Of a stretch of 48,917 nucleotides of DNA, positions 8,364-18,692 are shown piece by piece; position 1 is the first letter of the stretch; each line of letters starts with the position of its first letter. This stretch comes from Lachnospiraceae bacterium (GTDB lineage Bacteria; Bacillota; Clostridia; Lachnospirales; Lachnospiraceae). The stretch is taken from NCBI GenBank assembly GCA_024698075.1, contig JAILRP010000069.1, positions 1-48,917 on the forward strand, read 5' to 3'. The notes beneath the pieces were generated by a model. That model ran no database searches and was not told the DNA's origin. It worked only from the letters and a program-made list of their open reading frames with translations. A program made the position numbers and the translations under genes.

Positions 8364-11300
8364 TCATCTTATCTCGGAATGGTATTCCTGAAGTGATTTT
8401 ACGCCGCTCTTGCTGTTTTTGCTCGCCTTTATGCCCTCAAGGCTTGCCTTTGCGGCAGCCATTGTCGTCACATAAGGTATCCCCGCCTTGATGACGCCCT
8501 TCCTGATGTAGGAGTCGTCCATGGCGCCCTTCTTGTCATCTGGCGTGTTTATGACGATGGATACTTCCCTGTTGGTGATGACGTCAAGCACGTTCGGCCT
8601 GCCCTGCTGGAGCTTGAATATCTTTGTGGCAGGTATTCCGGCGCCGACGATCATGTCATACGTGCCTCCGGTTGCGATTATGTTAAAGCCGCACTCGTTG
8701 AAGCCTTCCGCCACGTCGAGTAGCTCAGGCTTGTCACGGTCGCTTACCGAGATCAGAACGCTTCCTTCAAGCGGAAGTGCGGTCTGCGTCGCTTCCTCTG
8801 CCTTAAAGAACGCCTCGCCGAAGTTGCTCGCCATTCCGAGCACTTCGCCCGTTGAGCGCATCTCGGGTCCGAGCAGCGGATCGACTTCCTGGAACATATT
8901 GAACGGGAACACCGCCTCCTTGACGCCGCAGTGCGCGTATTTCTTTTCACGCAGCTCCGGTACAGGCGAAGGCCTTCCTGTTATCGGCATCGTGATTATA
9001 TCTGTCGCGATGGGAACCATGCCGATGTTGCATACCTTCGATACGAGCGGAACCGTACGCGATGCCCTCGGGTTCGCCTCAAGGACATATACCGTGTCGG
9101 CCTCTATGGCATACTGCATGTTCATAAGGCCCTTGACGTTCATCTCCTTGGCGATCCTGCGTGTGTAGTCCTTTATGATCTCGACATTCTTTTCGGATAT
9201 GTTCTTCGAAGGAAGAACACATGCGCTGTCGCCCGAATGTATGCCCGCAAGCTCGATGTGCTCCATGACGGCGGGCACGAAAACGTTCTCACCGTCTGAG
9301 ATCGCATCTGCCTCGCACTCGAGCGCATTGTTTAAGAACCTGTCTATGAGTATCGGACGGTCCGGTGTGACACCTACTGCCGCCGCCATATATACCTTCA
9401 TGTGCTCGTCGTCATGAACGACTTCCATCCCGCGTCCGCCGAGGACATATGAAGGACGCACCATGAGCGGATATCCGATCTTCTTGGCGATAGAGAGCGC
9501 ATCATCGACCGTTACGGCCATTCCCGATTCGGGCATCGGTATTCCGAGCTTGTCCATCATGGCCCTGAAGAGGTCGCGGTCCTCCGCCATGTCTATAGTC
9601 TCGGGAGTCGTGCCGAGTATGTTTACTCCGTTCTTCTTAAGGTCAGCCGCAAGATTGAGCGGGGTCTGCCCGCCGAACTGTGCGATGACGCCGAGAGGCT
9701 TTTCCTTCTCATGTATCGCCAGGACATCCTCAAGAGTCAGAGGTTCAAAATAAAGCTTGTCCGACGTATCGTAATCGGTTGATACCGTCTCGGGATTGCA
9801 GTTGACGATGATAGTCTCGAAGCCGAGCTTCTTAAGTGCCATTGCCGCATGTACGCAGCAGTAGTCAAATTCTATTCCCTGGCCTATCCTGTTCGGGCCT
9901 CCGCCGAGTATCATGATCTTGCGGTTATCGCTCGAAGGCGACTCGTCTTTTATGTTGTATGAACTGTAATAGTAAGCGCTGTCCTGCGTGCCGCTGACAT
10001 GGACTCCTTCCCATCCCTCGACTATTCCGGCTCCTATCCTTGCATTCCTTATCTCTTCTTCGGAAACGTCGAGGAGCCCTGCAAGATACCTGTCGGAAAA
10101 TCCGTCCTTCTTGGCCTGTTCGAGAACATCCGTCGGAGGAACGGATCCCTTATAGCCTTTTATGGCCTCTTCCTCCTCAACGAGTTCCTTCATCTGCTCA
10201 AGGAAATAAGGCTTGATCTTGGTGATCGCATAAAGTTCTTTAAGGTCGGCTCCCTTCCTGATCGCCTCGTACAGTATGAACTGCCTCTCGCTTGACGGCG
10301 TGTGAAGCATGTCAAGAAGCTCCTTTACCGGAAGGTCTCCGAAGTTCCTTGCACCGCCGAGTCCGTACCTTCCCGTCTCGAGCGAACGGATGGCTTTCTG
10401 GAACGCCTCCTTGTATGTCTTTCCGATCGACATTACCTCGCCGACCGCACGCATCTGTGTGCCGAGCTTGTCCTGGGCTCCCTTGAACTTCTCAAACGCC
10501 CATCTTGCAAACTTGATGACGACATAGTCTCCGTCGGGAACATATTTGTCGAGCGTTCCGTATTTTCCGCACGGTATGTCGCAAAGGTCGAGGCCTGCCG
10601 CAAGCATCGCCGATACGAGTGCTATCGGGAATCCCGTAGCCTTTGATGCGAGCGCCGAAGAACGTGATGTCCTCGGATTGATCTCGATGACTATTATCCT
10701 GCCGTCATCCGTATTTCTGGCGAACTGGACGTTAGTGCCGCCTATGACCTCTATGGCATCAACTATCTTGTAAGCCTGTCTCTGTAGCTCCGCCTGCACA
10801 TCCTCGGGGATCGTGAGCATCGGTGCCGAGCAGAAGCTGTCTCCGGTATGCACGCCGAGCGGATCTATGTTCTCTATGAAGCAGACCGTGATCATCTTGC
10901 CCGTCGAATCCCTGACGACCTCGAGCTCGAGCTCTTCCCATCCGAGCACCGACTCCTCAACGAGGACCTGTCCCACGAGCGAGGCCTGCAGTCCCCTTTC
11001 GCACACGGTCTTTAATTCCTCGACGTTATATACGAGGCCTCCGCCTGCGCCGCCCATCGTGTAGGCGGGACGAAGGACGACGGGATATCCGAGCCTGTCA
11101 GCGATGGAAAGTGCATCATCGACCGAATATGCAACCTCAGACCTTGCCATCTCAATGCCGAGGCTTTTCATGAGGTTCTTGAACTCTATGCGATCCTCGC
11201 CCCTCTCAATGGCTTCGGGACGGACGCCGATGACTTTTACCCCGTACTTGTCGAGCACACCCTTTTTGTAAAGCTCGGAGCACAGGTTAAGCCCTGTCTG

Positions 11301-11576
11301 GCCTCCGAGGTTCGGGAGCAGTCCGTCCGGGCGCTCCTTTTCTATGATCTGCTCAAGCCTCTTTGCATTGAGGGGCTCGATATACGTCACATCTGCGGTC
11401 GCCGGGTCCGTCATTATGGTCGCGGGGTTCGAATTGACGAGCACTATCTCATATCCGAGTTTTTTGAGCGCCTTGCACGCCTGAGTTCCGGAATAGTCGA
11501 ATTCGCACGCCTGGCCGATTATTATCGGACCGCTTCCGATGATCAGTATCTTGTTCACGTCATCTCTCTTCTTCAT
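8364..11576 (-). CDS. carB: Carbamoyl-phosphate synthase large subunit
   Basis: The 1070-residue product shows the internal duplication of CarB: two ATP-grasp synthetase halves, the first starting VNKILIIGSGPIIIGQACEFD and the second after KIMILGGGPNRIGQGIEFD near residue 555. A C-terminal MGS-like allosteric domain follows (SVLISVSDRDK onward, about residue 935). With CarA it makes carbamoyl phosphate from glutamine-derived ammonia, bicarbonate and ATP for pyrimidines and arginine. CarA is not adjacent: the upstream gene is an MFS transporter ending in its own terminator. The start ATG 11576 has AAAGG at good spacing and a leader of about 90 bases. Confidence 0.97.
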   Translation of the reverse strand: MKKRDDVNKILIIGSGPIIIGQACEFDYSGTQACKALKKLGYEIVLVNSNPATIMTDPATADVTYIEPLNAKRLEQIIEKERPDGLLPNLGGQTGLNLCSELYKKGVLDKYGVKVIGVRPEAIERGEDRIEFKNLMKSLGIEMARSEVAYSVDDALSIADRLGYPVVLRPAYTMGGAGGGLVYNVEELKTVCERGLQASLVGQVLVEESVLGWEELELEVVRDSTGKMITVCFIENIDPLGVHTGDSFCSAPMLTIPEDVQAELQRQAYKIVDAIEVIGGTNVQFARNTDDGRIIVIEINPRTSRSSALASKATGFPIALVSAMLAAGLDLCDIPCGKYGTLDKYVPDGDYVVIKFARWAFEKFKGAQDKLGTQMRAVGEVMSIGKTYKEAFQKAIRSLETGRYGLGGARNFGDLPVKELLDMLHTPSSERQFILYEAIRKGADLKELYAITKIKPYFLEQMKELVEEEEAIKGYKGSVPPTDVLEQAKKDGFSDRYLAGLLDVSEEEIRNARIGAGIVEGWEGVHVSGTQDSAYYYSSYNIKDESPSSDNRKIMILGGGPNRIGQGIEFDYCCVHAAMALKKLGFETIIVNCNPETVSTDYDTSDKLYFEPLTLEDVLAIHEKEKPLGVIAQFGGQTPLNLAADLKKNGVNILGTTPETIDMAEDRDLFRAMMDKLGIPMPESGMAVTVDDALSIAKKIGYPLMVRPSYVLGGRGMEVVHDDEHMKVYMAAAVGVTPDRPILIDRFLNNALECEADAISDGENVFVPAVMEHIELAGIHSGDSACVLPSKNISEKNVEIIKDYTRRIAKEMNVKGLMNMQYAIEADTVYVLEANPRASRTVPLVSKVCNIGMVPIATDIITMPITGRPSPVPELREKKYAHCGVKEAVFPFNMFQEVDPLLGPEMRSTGEVLGMASNFGEAFFKAEEATQTALPLEGSVLISVSDRDKPELLDVAEGFNECGFNIIATGGTYDMIVGAGIPATKIFKLQQGRPNVLDVITNREVSIVINTPDDKKGAMDDSYIRKGVIKAGIPYVTTMAAAKASLEGIKASKNSKSGVKSLQEYHSEIR

Positions 11577-11671
11577 GGGACTGCCTTTCTTTTTTTGTAT
11601 TTATATACAGATTTGTTTTTGTCGGCTGATCTATCGACCGAGCACTCACTAGGCCGATTACTCAAACAAAT

Positions 11672-11677
11672 ATTATA
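11672..11677 (-). promoter_or_regulatory. Extended -10 promoter of carB
   Basis: The minus strand reads TTGGTATAAT, an extended -10 (TGn plus perfect TATAAT), about 95 bases upstream of the carB start. No convincing -35 hexamer is present at 17 bases. The leader between it and carB has a weak TCGGC/GCCGA pairing but no recognisable PyrR site or terminator. Confidence 0.6.
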
Positions 11678-11703
11678 CCAAAAATCCCCCTCCAAAACCA
11701 CAG

Positions 11704-11730
11704 AAAAATCCCCGCCTCAGAAGGCGGGGA
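11704..11730 (-). terminator. Rho-independent terminator of the MFS gene
   Basis: A 9-bp perfect GC-rich stem (11709-11717 with 11722-11730, 4-base loop) is followed by five U residues on the minus strand, 8 bases after the transporter stop codon. Confidence 0.92.
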
Positions 11731-11738
11731 ATGATGTA

Positions 11739-13037
11739 TCATTTCTTCGCTTTGTTGTTGAGTTTCGGTACCATCACACAGCTTATTATGAGTGCGACCA
11801 CATAAAGGGCGCCGGTCACGTAAAGCACTGTCTGGTATCCAACCGGATTGACCGAAGCAACATCCCCATTGGAAAGCGTTATCTCCTCAAACTCACCGAC
11901 ACGGTTGACGATAGCGGATGCCATCTGGTTGCCGGTAAGTCCGGCAATGGCCCAGGCGCTGAGGCACATTCCGTGCACTGAAGATATCTTGCCCATTCCG
12001 AAGTGGTCGGAGAGCAGCGTCGGCACGTTCGAAAATCCTCCGCCGTATCCCGCATTTACCATGATGAGAAGCGCCACGCAAAGTATTGCAAGGGGCATGC
12101 TTCCCGCTCCGTTCACGATACCCTGCGTCACGATGACAAGACCCGTGAATGCGATCGAAAGAATGAAGATCAGCTTGTAGATCGTGTTCCTGTCCTTAAG
12201 CGTATCTGCCCATGCTGAAAATCCAAGACGTCCTGCCGCATTTGCAATGGCGGTCACGGTTGCGAGCGTTGCACAGACACCTACGGAAAGCCCGACCGAC
12301 TTGAAGATCATCTTCTCCTGGGATATGAGCGCTAAGCCGCAAGCGATGTTGATATAGAACATCAGCCATATGCCGATGAATGTCTTGTTCCCGAATGACG
12401 TTTTGAAATTGCTCGCAAGTGTTGCGAAGAATTCCTTTATGCCGCCCTCCGAATGGGCCTCAACCCATGTCGAAGGCTTCTTTAAGATGAGGTGTCCGAT
12501 GAACATCATCACGCAGTATACACCGCCCATGATAAAGAACATGGGAGCCGGGTTGTTGTCAAATGCGTTAAGTATCGCCTGCATGATAGGGCTCGCGATA
12601 GCCTTTGCCAGTCCGAATCCGGCAACCGCCAGTCCGGTAGCCAGTCCCTTCTTGTCCTCGAACCAGAGCATAAGCGTCTTGACCGGTGACAAATATCCCG
12701 TTCCGAGTCCGATTCCCATTATGCATCCGTAGAATAAAAGGATGACCGGAAGCGACTTGATCATTATCCCGAATCCGGTCCCGATCATTCCGGCGGTAAA
12801 GCATACCGTTGCGATCAGCGATGAACGGTGGATGTTCTTTTCGACCACGTCGCCGAGGAATGCAGCCGACATTCCGAGGAAGAAGATCGCAAGCGAAAAT
12901 GCCCATTCGGTTGCTGATTTTGTTGCCCCGATATAATCAGCAATCTCTTTGGAAAAAGTCGACCAGCAGTAGACCGTACCTATGCTGCAGTGAAGAAGAA
13001 GCGCGGGAATGGCGCCTCGCACCCATTTGTTTTCCAT
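11739..13037 (-). CDS. OFA-type major facilitator superfamily transporter
   Basis: The 432-residue product starts MENKWVRGAIPALLLH and has about 12 membrane helices with a central cytoplasmic loop near residues 185-215. The opening segment, with CSIGTVYCWSTFSKEIADYIG, resembles the oxalate/formate antiporter (OFA) branch of the MFS, whose members move small carboxylates. No substrate can be assigned from sequence alone. I chose ATG 13037, which has GAGAGGT at good spacing; an upstream TTG at 13088 in the same frame lies at the transcription start and is unlikely. It is a single-gene unit with a consensus promoter, a possible operator palindrome at +1 and a strong terminator. Confidence 0.87.
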   Translation of the reverse strand: MENKWVRGAIPALLLHCSIGTVYCWSTFSKEIADYIGATKSATEWAFSLAIFFLGMSAAFLGDVVEKNIHRSSLIATVCFTAGMIGTGFGIMIKSLPVILLFYGCIMGIGLGTGYLSPVKTLMLWFEDKKGLATGLAVAGFGLAKAIASPIMQAILNAFDNNPAPMFFIMGGVYCVMMFIGHLILKKPSTWVEAHSEGGIKEFFATLASNFKTSFGNKTFIGIWLMFYINIACGLALISQEKMIFKSVGLSVGVCATLATVTAIANAAGRLGFSAWADTLKDRNTIYKLIFILSIAFTGLVIVTQGIVNGAGSMPLAILCVALLIMVNAGYGGGFSNVPTLLSDHFGMGKISSVHGMCLSAWAIAGLTGNQMASAIVNRVGEFEEITLSNGDVASVNPVGYQTVLYVTGALYVVALIISCVMVPKLNNKAKK

Positions 13038-13073
13038 TATGATACCTCTCTCTTCTGTATGTAAAATAAGAGC

Positions 13074-13124
13074 GTGCAGTCTGCACAAACATTTATATTA
13101 TAGGATAAAGCCGCAAAAAATCAA
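13074..13124 (-). promoter_or_regulatory. MFS promoter with a 13-bp palindrome at the start site
   Basis: On the minus strand TTGATT (13119-13124) is 16 bases from a perfect TATAAT (13097-13102). The palindrome GTGCAG-n-CTGCAC (13074-13086) covers the first transcribed bases, which is the position expected for a repressor operator. Confidence 0.72.
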
Positions 13125-13141
13125 GTGCGAACTGGCATGGC

Positions 13142-13179
13142 AAAAAGAAAACCCGCAGAGCCTTTAAGACTCTGCGGGT
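13142..13179 (-). terminator. Rho-independent terminator of the leucine-rich surface protein gene
   Basis: A 10-bp perfect stem (13151-13160 with 13170-13179) with a 9-base loop is followed by a U-rich tract on the minus strand, 22 bases past the stop codon at 13202. Confidence 0.9.
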
Positions 13180-13201
13180 GCCTTATATCATCCGTTCCGG
13201 C

Positions 13202-16200
13202 TTACTTGACTACCATTACCGGGATAGTGATTATCGTTCCCTGTGTATTCTTGGCCTGGTCCTTGTATCTTATCTCTATCGGAACTTTATATATCTGTCC
13301 CTCTTTAAGGAGTGAAGGCCTCTCAAGGAATACCGTTACCGCTCCGGCCGGGATCTTGTAGCCATTTGCATCGAGCACGAAGTTTCCGTCATTGTCCCGG
13401 AGCCAGTATCGGTCTCCTTCAGGATCGTCCTGCGTAACATCGATGACCCTGAATGCCCTTCTGATCTTCTCATCAGCCTTGTCATATATCTTAATGACAT
13501 CGGTGTCACCAAGGATTTCCATATAAGTTGCATCCTCATCAGGAGCTTCGTCAAATACTGCATTCTGGGCCGTAGTCTTGCCGAGCTTTAAGGTGAACAT
13601 CCTCTTTTCGGCACTTCCGCCGGCATACAGCGTATCATTTGTAAGGATCTGCTTAAGCTGAGGAAGCGTCTGTCTTGGTGTTATAGATACCTGTTTCGTT
13701 TCCCATTTTGCATCGGCATCCTCAACGGCGGCTCCGTCCTTTCCGTCAAACTCCTTGATATGGTAATAGATCCATATCGTATGTGCCCTACCGTCTGCAA
13801 GCGGTTCAATACCGTCATCCGGATCACCCATTATGTAGTCACGGTTAAGTGTTACGTCGAAGGTATCCGTATCTTCATCGATCTCACCAAGATCGAAATG
13901 TGGTGAATATCTCTTTCCCGCATCGTTCGTATACGGCTTTCCGGTCCTGATGTTCGTCTCGGCGAACTTCACGGCATTAAGTGTTCCGTTCAGATTCGAA
14001 ATCTTAACTGTATAACTCATATCATAACCGGGCACCTTGATATCGATCGAAGGGCTTACCGGGAAAACCTTATCAGTTACGATCTGGTTGAAGGATCCCT
14101 TCGGCACAACGCTTATGTTCACATCCTTATCATGTCCCTGAAGCGTAAACCTGACGCGCTGGAAGAGAAGCTCGTCTCCGTCATCAGTCTTCACAGGGAC
14201 ATCATACGCATAGTAACTATAGCTGAACGTCCCGGGGTTGATATGGGTGTTCAACGTGAGCGTTAAGATCGTGTTCCTGCCATTGTCATCTTCCTTGACG
14301 CCGAATTCGAACCTTCCGCGCCAGTTTCCATCATTGACCTTGGAGTACGTCTTGGTCGTCTTATCATATTCCACCACATCACCGGTAAAGTTGGTCGGAT
14401 AATTCTTTGCAATTGCTTCGATGTAAATATCATCAAGCGCATCTTCATCTATCTCATATCCGACGCCCTGTCCGAGCCCGTTAACCACGATGGGACACTC
14501 GGCAAGTTCACCGTATCCCGAGTAACGGGTATTAAGTGAGAACGTGCTCTTCTTCAAGACGATCTTTGTCGGTGTATCGGTAACATTAACCGAGAACCTG
14601 ACCGTCGGGCACTCATCGACATCGAGCTCATTATCCCCAAACTTGAGCAGGACTTTTGCAGTGAACGCATATGTGCCCTTCCTGATATCGTCATCTCCTC
14701 CGAGTGTTGCCGTAATGGCAGCGGGAAGGTTGGCGTCATCATCTTTTTCTGCAAAGTCGATGCCGATCTTTTCCGCTTCCTCTGCCCACTTGGCCGCTCC
14801 CTTGTATGTAACCTCATCAATGCCCACAAACTCAGCATCATTTAAGCTGCATTTAAGAGGGATCCTTGCAACCTGCTCAGGTGCCTGTTTGTTAAGCTTC
14901 GCCTGGGCAGGAGTTGCAGATGCATTTGCCTTGCTCTTGACCTCGGTCATGGCAAAGTCGAGCATCTTGGCCCTGCGCCACCAGTTCATCTTAAACGCGA
15001 TACGCTCTTTGCCGTTCGTGGGATAACCGTTTGCGGAAAGCATCATATAATCATTATATATCTGCTTGCCGGTCACGGGATCCTTGATCTTGTTTCCTTT
15101 TGCATCTTTTGCTTCTTTACGGATCTCCTCGTCATCATCCGGCACCTGTGGATCGTTGAAGAAATCCCCAGGCCTTGTCCCCAGAGTGCCCGTATAGTCA
15201 TTCTCTGCTGTCCAGAGCGGATCTCCGGGAGTCTCAGGATCATCCGGATCTGTCTCATAAAGCTCAACCGTCCTCTTGGGCGATACACCGTTATTGACTA
15301 CCGAAACATAATAATACGGGTTAATGAAATACTTGCTGGTGTTAACCCTTGTCGTCGAAAGACTGTAATTCGGGAACGTATACGAGCACGGTACCGTAAT
15401 AAACGAATTGACCGTTTTCTCATATCCGGCAAGCTTGATCATAACGACTCCCGAATTGACCAGGTTGCCCGTCTTGTAATCATACTCGAACATTGTATCA
15501 TCATCTATCGGATGATCTTCCGTATCATTGACACGAAGGACAAATCCAAGGTCATATCCCTGAGCGTTCTTTATGCACGTACCGTCCCACATGAAGTTTT
15601 CGCTGAACTCATCTCCGGCAGGAACAGGTCCGCTGTAATCGTTTGCCACATAGTTTTCTTTTGTTATGAGCTGAACATCCTCTATCGTAAGGTCGGGTGC
15701 ATTGGCAATGTTCATGTATACCTTTACACAGTTCGTATCGTTATACTCATAGTCCCTGTTGTAGAGCAGGTTTATGTTCCCGACATAGGAAAGCTTGATA
15801 GCGGGCTCCTCATTTATGACTACGACCTGGTTTATGGGCATATGGAAATCGACAGGTTCCTGGCCCTCACGCCTCTGCTTGCCGCACACATACAGCATCG
15901 AAGTGCCGCTGAACGTCGTCTTCTTGCCCTTAGCGAATCTCTTGTCATCCCTCTTGACCGAAAGTTTGATGATCTTCTCATACCAGACATCGCCGGTCTC
16001 CTCATCCTCATATCTGACTCTTTCGACATGGGCTGTAAAGTCTCCGGAAGGTGTGTATGTGGGAACACCGTTCGGAGTTGTTCTGAAGCATACCGTCAGC
16101 TGTGCTGTCTCATCGATATCGAAACCGTATACCGGAACGCACTTAAGCTCCGTGCCGCCACCCTGCTGGGTGTTTACAGTCACGATCTTCTTCTTCATCC

Positions 16201-18640
16201 TGGGCGAAGCATCCCTTACCCTGACGATAAAGCCGCCGCGTACAACGGTCTGGTCATCGTTGACGATCTTGATCTCGAAAAAGCAGTCTCCGTACTGCCC
16301 CTTCTTGACAGTGATAAGGTTGGTATTGAGGCCGGTATAGTCATTTGCCGCAACAGCGATCGACTTGTCTGAAGGTAACCAGTTTGAATATACCAGAAGG
16401 CTCTGGTCGTAATCCGGGTCACCTGCATCATCCGCTGCATACGCATCAAATACCGGACTGAACTTGTGGTCCTTCTGGGCTATCGCGTCCACATCGAATT
16501 CGATAACATAAAATCCCGTGTCATTATCAGGATCGTCAGGTGCGAGGACGCTGGCATCCTCGACATATATCTCATCCTCTTCTTCATTGTTTACTCTGTC
16601 AAAATAATCTTCAAATGAGATCTCAGCCGCTTTTTTGCTCTCTTTGACATATACGGCAATGGCGATCCTGTTTCCTATCCTGTTGTCCAGCGAAACGGTC
16701 GCACTGCCCTTCTTTAAGGCCGTGATCACACCGTATTTATCTACAGATGATACTTTCTCATCGCTTGATGCAAAGACAAGGCTCCATGCACCGATCTGCT
16801 GGTTAGTCTTCTTGCTGTATACACTTATCTTTGTCTTATCGCCCGATTCATCGAACTTAAGTATCGTAGAATTGGCACCGCCCCACTTGTTGGGGTTGAA
16901 ATCCCAGGTGATGCCTCCGCCGAACAGATCGTTGTATGTCATGAACGTTGCATGTATCTCAATGTCCTTTGCAGGCATCGTAAATACGAATACCTGATGG
17001 GCGGAACTTTCTATCTCGTACAGGCAGTCCTCCTCACCCTTGTCAAGGCTCAGTTCCTTGAGCGGGACTGCATCGGCCTTATCCCTGTGCTCCCATATGC
17101 TGATCTGTGTAAGGGAATATTTGTTGTCGGGATATACATCCACATATACCCTCTCTCCCTCTGAAGCGTAGAGCTTTCTCGGGATGCAGGTATTCTTGTT
17201 TCCTTCCTCAACATGTCCCCTGAGCGAATAAAGCTTGATGGGCTCATATTTCCATCCGGCCAGGTCCTCGGCGTATTTCTTCACTTTGTTTATCGCCGGG
17301 TTATCGCTTCCGTTACCTCTGATGACACCCCACTTCTGAGGAGGAACCGTTCTCGGAGGAACAGCGTTTGCATTTATATCAACGTTTCCTTCGGGTTCGC
17401 GGAATGTGATCTTTATAAGTTCTGTACAGTCTTCAAACGCGCCTCCGTCTACTTTATTGACGAACTGTCCGAATTCTATCTCCTTAAGGGCCGAACATCC
17501 TTTGAATGCATAGCTTCCGACAGAGGTGAGCAGATTATGCTCGCTGTCAACCTCTTCAAATGCAACCGCAGACAGCTTAACGCAGTTCATGAATATCCCT
17601 GAAGGAAGTACGGTAAGATGTTTCGGAAGCGTCACATTGGTAAGGGAGTTGTTGCTTGCAAAAGCATTGTCTCCAAGATAAGCATCCGGATCATTGTCCG
17701 TATCCGCAAGGAGCGTCAGATTCCTGAGGTTTATCGTCTGCATCGAGCATCCGTAGAATGCACTGTTTCCGATCGTTATGATATCTTTTCCCCAGGTTAC
17801 GTTATTGAGCGAGCCGCAGCTGTTGAAAGCATTGTCTCCGATAATGACAGCCTTCGAAAGATCCGCCGAGCGGAGCTTGGCAGACTTGAACGCGTTTTTG
17901 CCTATTTCGACCGCTCCGGCAAGAGATAAGCTTGAAAGGCTCGTACATCCGTTAAATGCGTCATCTTCTATGACAAGATCCGTCACCTTTCCTATGCCTA
18001 CCTGCTCGATGACGGTATTTCCCTTGAACGCACCCTCTTCTATAGTTGTAAGCTCATCATCCAGGAACCATATTTCCTTGACGATATTTGCGGCAGGGCT
18101 TCCTGCATCAAAAATGCCTGCAGGGATCGTGGTAACGCCTGCGGGAAGAAGAACGCTTTCGGCAAGCTTTGTCTCATCATCAAGCGACAGTACTCCGCCT
18201 CCTGCGCTGAAAGCCTCACTCGGATCATCCGGGCGGACTTCAAATTCGTCGCCTTCATTTTCAGCCTCTTCGGCTTCCTTTTCCTCATCGCCATCCTTTA
18301 CCTCTTCGGAATCCGGAACGGCATCCACGGCTTCTTCTCCGGCGGCATCCTCTATGACGTCCCCGGCATCCTCGGAGCTTTCCGAAAGGCCGGCTTCATC
18401 CGGCTTCTCGGCTTCCTCACCGCCGGCTTCGGCATCTGCAGTTTCTGCTGTCTCGCCTGCTGCGGCTTCTGCGTCAGCATCTGCCTCTAACGTCTCGTTT
18501 ACGGCTGCACCTTCTGTCTCCTGGACGGCAGCGGTGCTGTCGCCAGCAAGCTCCGCGGCATTTGCCATCTGTACGAACGACGATGATGTCATCACCATAG
18601 CCGTTGCAAGCAGTGCAGCAACCAGTTTCTTCAGGTTCAT
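13202..18640 (-). CDS. Giant secreted leucine-rich-repeat (BspA-like) / Ig-like surface protein
   Basis: The 1812-residue product starts with a Sec signal peptide (MNLKKLVAALLATAMVMTSS..., cleavage likely after MANA-A). A very acidic Ala/Glu/Asp linker of about 110 residues follows. BspA-type leucine-rich repeats fill about residues 155-440, with recurring units such as IGDNAFNSCGSLNNV, IGNSAFYGCS and VGSYAFKGCSALKEI. Farther on there is a bacterial Ig-like segment near residue 640 (SSDEKVSSVDKYGVITALKKGSATVS). The remainder is a long beta-rich series of repeats I cannot assign. No LPxTG, SLH or C-terminal membrane anchor is visible. Such proteins often mediate adhesion to host or microbial surfaces, but that is inference. 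RBS AAGGAGG, own promoter and terminator: a one-gene unit. Confidence 0.88.
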   Translation of the reverse strand: MNLKKLVAALLATAMVMTSSSFVQMANAAELAGDSTAAVQETEGAAVNETLEADADAEAAAGETAETADAEAGGEEAEKPDEAGLSESSEDAGDVIEDAAGEEAVDAVPDSEEVKDGDEEKEAEEAENEGDEFEVRPDDPSEAFSAGGGVLSLDDETKLAESVLLPAGVTTIPAGIFDAGSPAANIVKEIWFLDDELTTIEEGAFKGNTVIEQVGIGKVTDLVIEDDAFNGCTSLSSLSLAGAVEIGKNAFKSAKLRSADLSKAVIIGDNAFNSCGSLNNVTWGKDIITIGNSAFYGCSMQTINLRNLTLLADTDNDPDAYLGDNAFASNNSLTNVTLPKHLTVLPSGIFMNCVKLSAVAFEEVDSEHNLLTSVGSYAFKGCSALKEIEFGQFVNKVDGGAFEDCTELIKITFREPEGNVDINANAVPPRTVPPQKWGVIRGNGSDNPAINKVKKYAEDLAGWKYEPIKLYSLRGHVEEGNKNTCIPRKLYASEGERVYVDVYPDNKYSLTQISIWEHRDKADAVPLKELSLDKGEEDCLYEIESSAHQVFVFTMPAKDIEIHATFMTYNDLFGGGITWDFNPNKWGGANSTILKFDESGDKTKISVYSKKTNQQIGAWSLVFASSDEKVSSVDKYGVITALKKGSATVSLDNRIGNRIAIAVYVKESKKAAEISFEDYFDRVNNEEEDEIYVEDASVLAPDDPDNDTGFYVIEFDVDAIAQKDHKFSPVFDAYAADDAGDPDYDQSLLVYSNWLPSDKSIAVAANDYTGLNTNLITVKKGQYGDCFFEIKIVNDDQTVVRGGFIVRVRDASPRMKKKIVTVNTQQGGGTELKCVPVYGFDIDETAQLTVCFRTTPNGVPTYTPSGDFTAHVERVRYEDEETGDVWYEKIIKLSVKRDDKRFAKGKKTTFSGTSMLYVCGKQRREGQEPVDFHMPINQVVVINEEPAIKLSYVGNINLLYNRDYEYNDTNCVKVYMNIANAPDLTIEDVQLITKENYVANDYSGPVPAGDEFSENFMWDGTCIKNAQGYDLGFVLRVNDTEDHPIDDDTMFEYDYKTGNLVNSGVVMIKLAGYEKTVNSFITVPCSYTFPNYSLSTTRVNTSKYFINPYYYVSVVNNGVSPKRTVELYETDPDDPETPGDPLWTAENDYTGTLGTRPGDFFNDPQVPDDDEEIRKEAKDAKGNKIKDPVTGKQIYNDYMMLSANGYPTNGKERIAFKMNWWRRAKMLDFAMTEVKSKANASATPAQAKLNKQAPEQVARIPLKCSLNDAEFVGIDEVTYKGAAKWAEEAEKIGIDFAEKDDDANLPAAITATLGGDDDIRKGTYAFTAKVLLKFGDNELDVDECPTVRFSVNVTDTPTKIVLKKSTFSLNTRYSGYGELAECPIVVNGLGQGVGYEIDEDALDDIYIEAIAKNYPTNFTGDVVEYDKTTKTYSKVNDGNWRGRFEFGVKEDDNGRNTILTLTLNTHINPGTFSYSYYAYDVPVKTDDGDELLFQRVRFTLQGHDKDVNISVVPKGSFNQIVTDKVFPVSPSIDIKVPGYDMSYTVKISNLNGTLNAVKFAETNIRTGKPYTNDAGKRYSPHFDLGEIDEDTDTFDVTLNRDYIMGDPDDGIEPLADGRAHTIWIYYHIKEFDGKDGAAVEDADAKWETKQVSITPRQTLPQLKQILTNDTLYAGGSAEKRMFTLKLGKTTAQNAVFDEAPDEDATYMEILGDTDVIKIYDKADEKIRRAFRVIDVTQDDPEGDRYWLRDNDGNFVLDANGYKIPAGAVTVFLERPSLLKEGQIYKVPIEIRYKDQAKNTQGTIITIPVMVVK

Positions 18641-18692
18641 GGTCTTCCTCCTTGTAATAAAGCAAAATACACACTACTGAATAATATATCGG

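Noticed and set aside
11577-11671. PyrR site or other riboswitch in the carB leader
   Set aside because: Only a weak 5-bp pairing is visible and no terminator or conserved binding loop.
15512-16372. Plus-strand open frame of 286 codons
   Set aside because: Antisense inside the giant surface protein gene, without RBS or known motifs.
17778-18680. Plus-strand Ser/Ala-rich open frame opposite the acidic linker of the surface protein
   Set aside because: Low-complexity mirror of the GC-biased Ala/Glu codons on the other strand.
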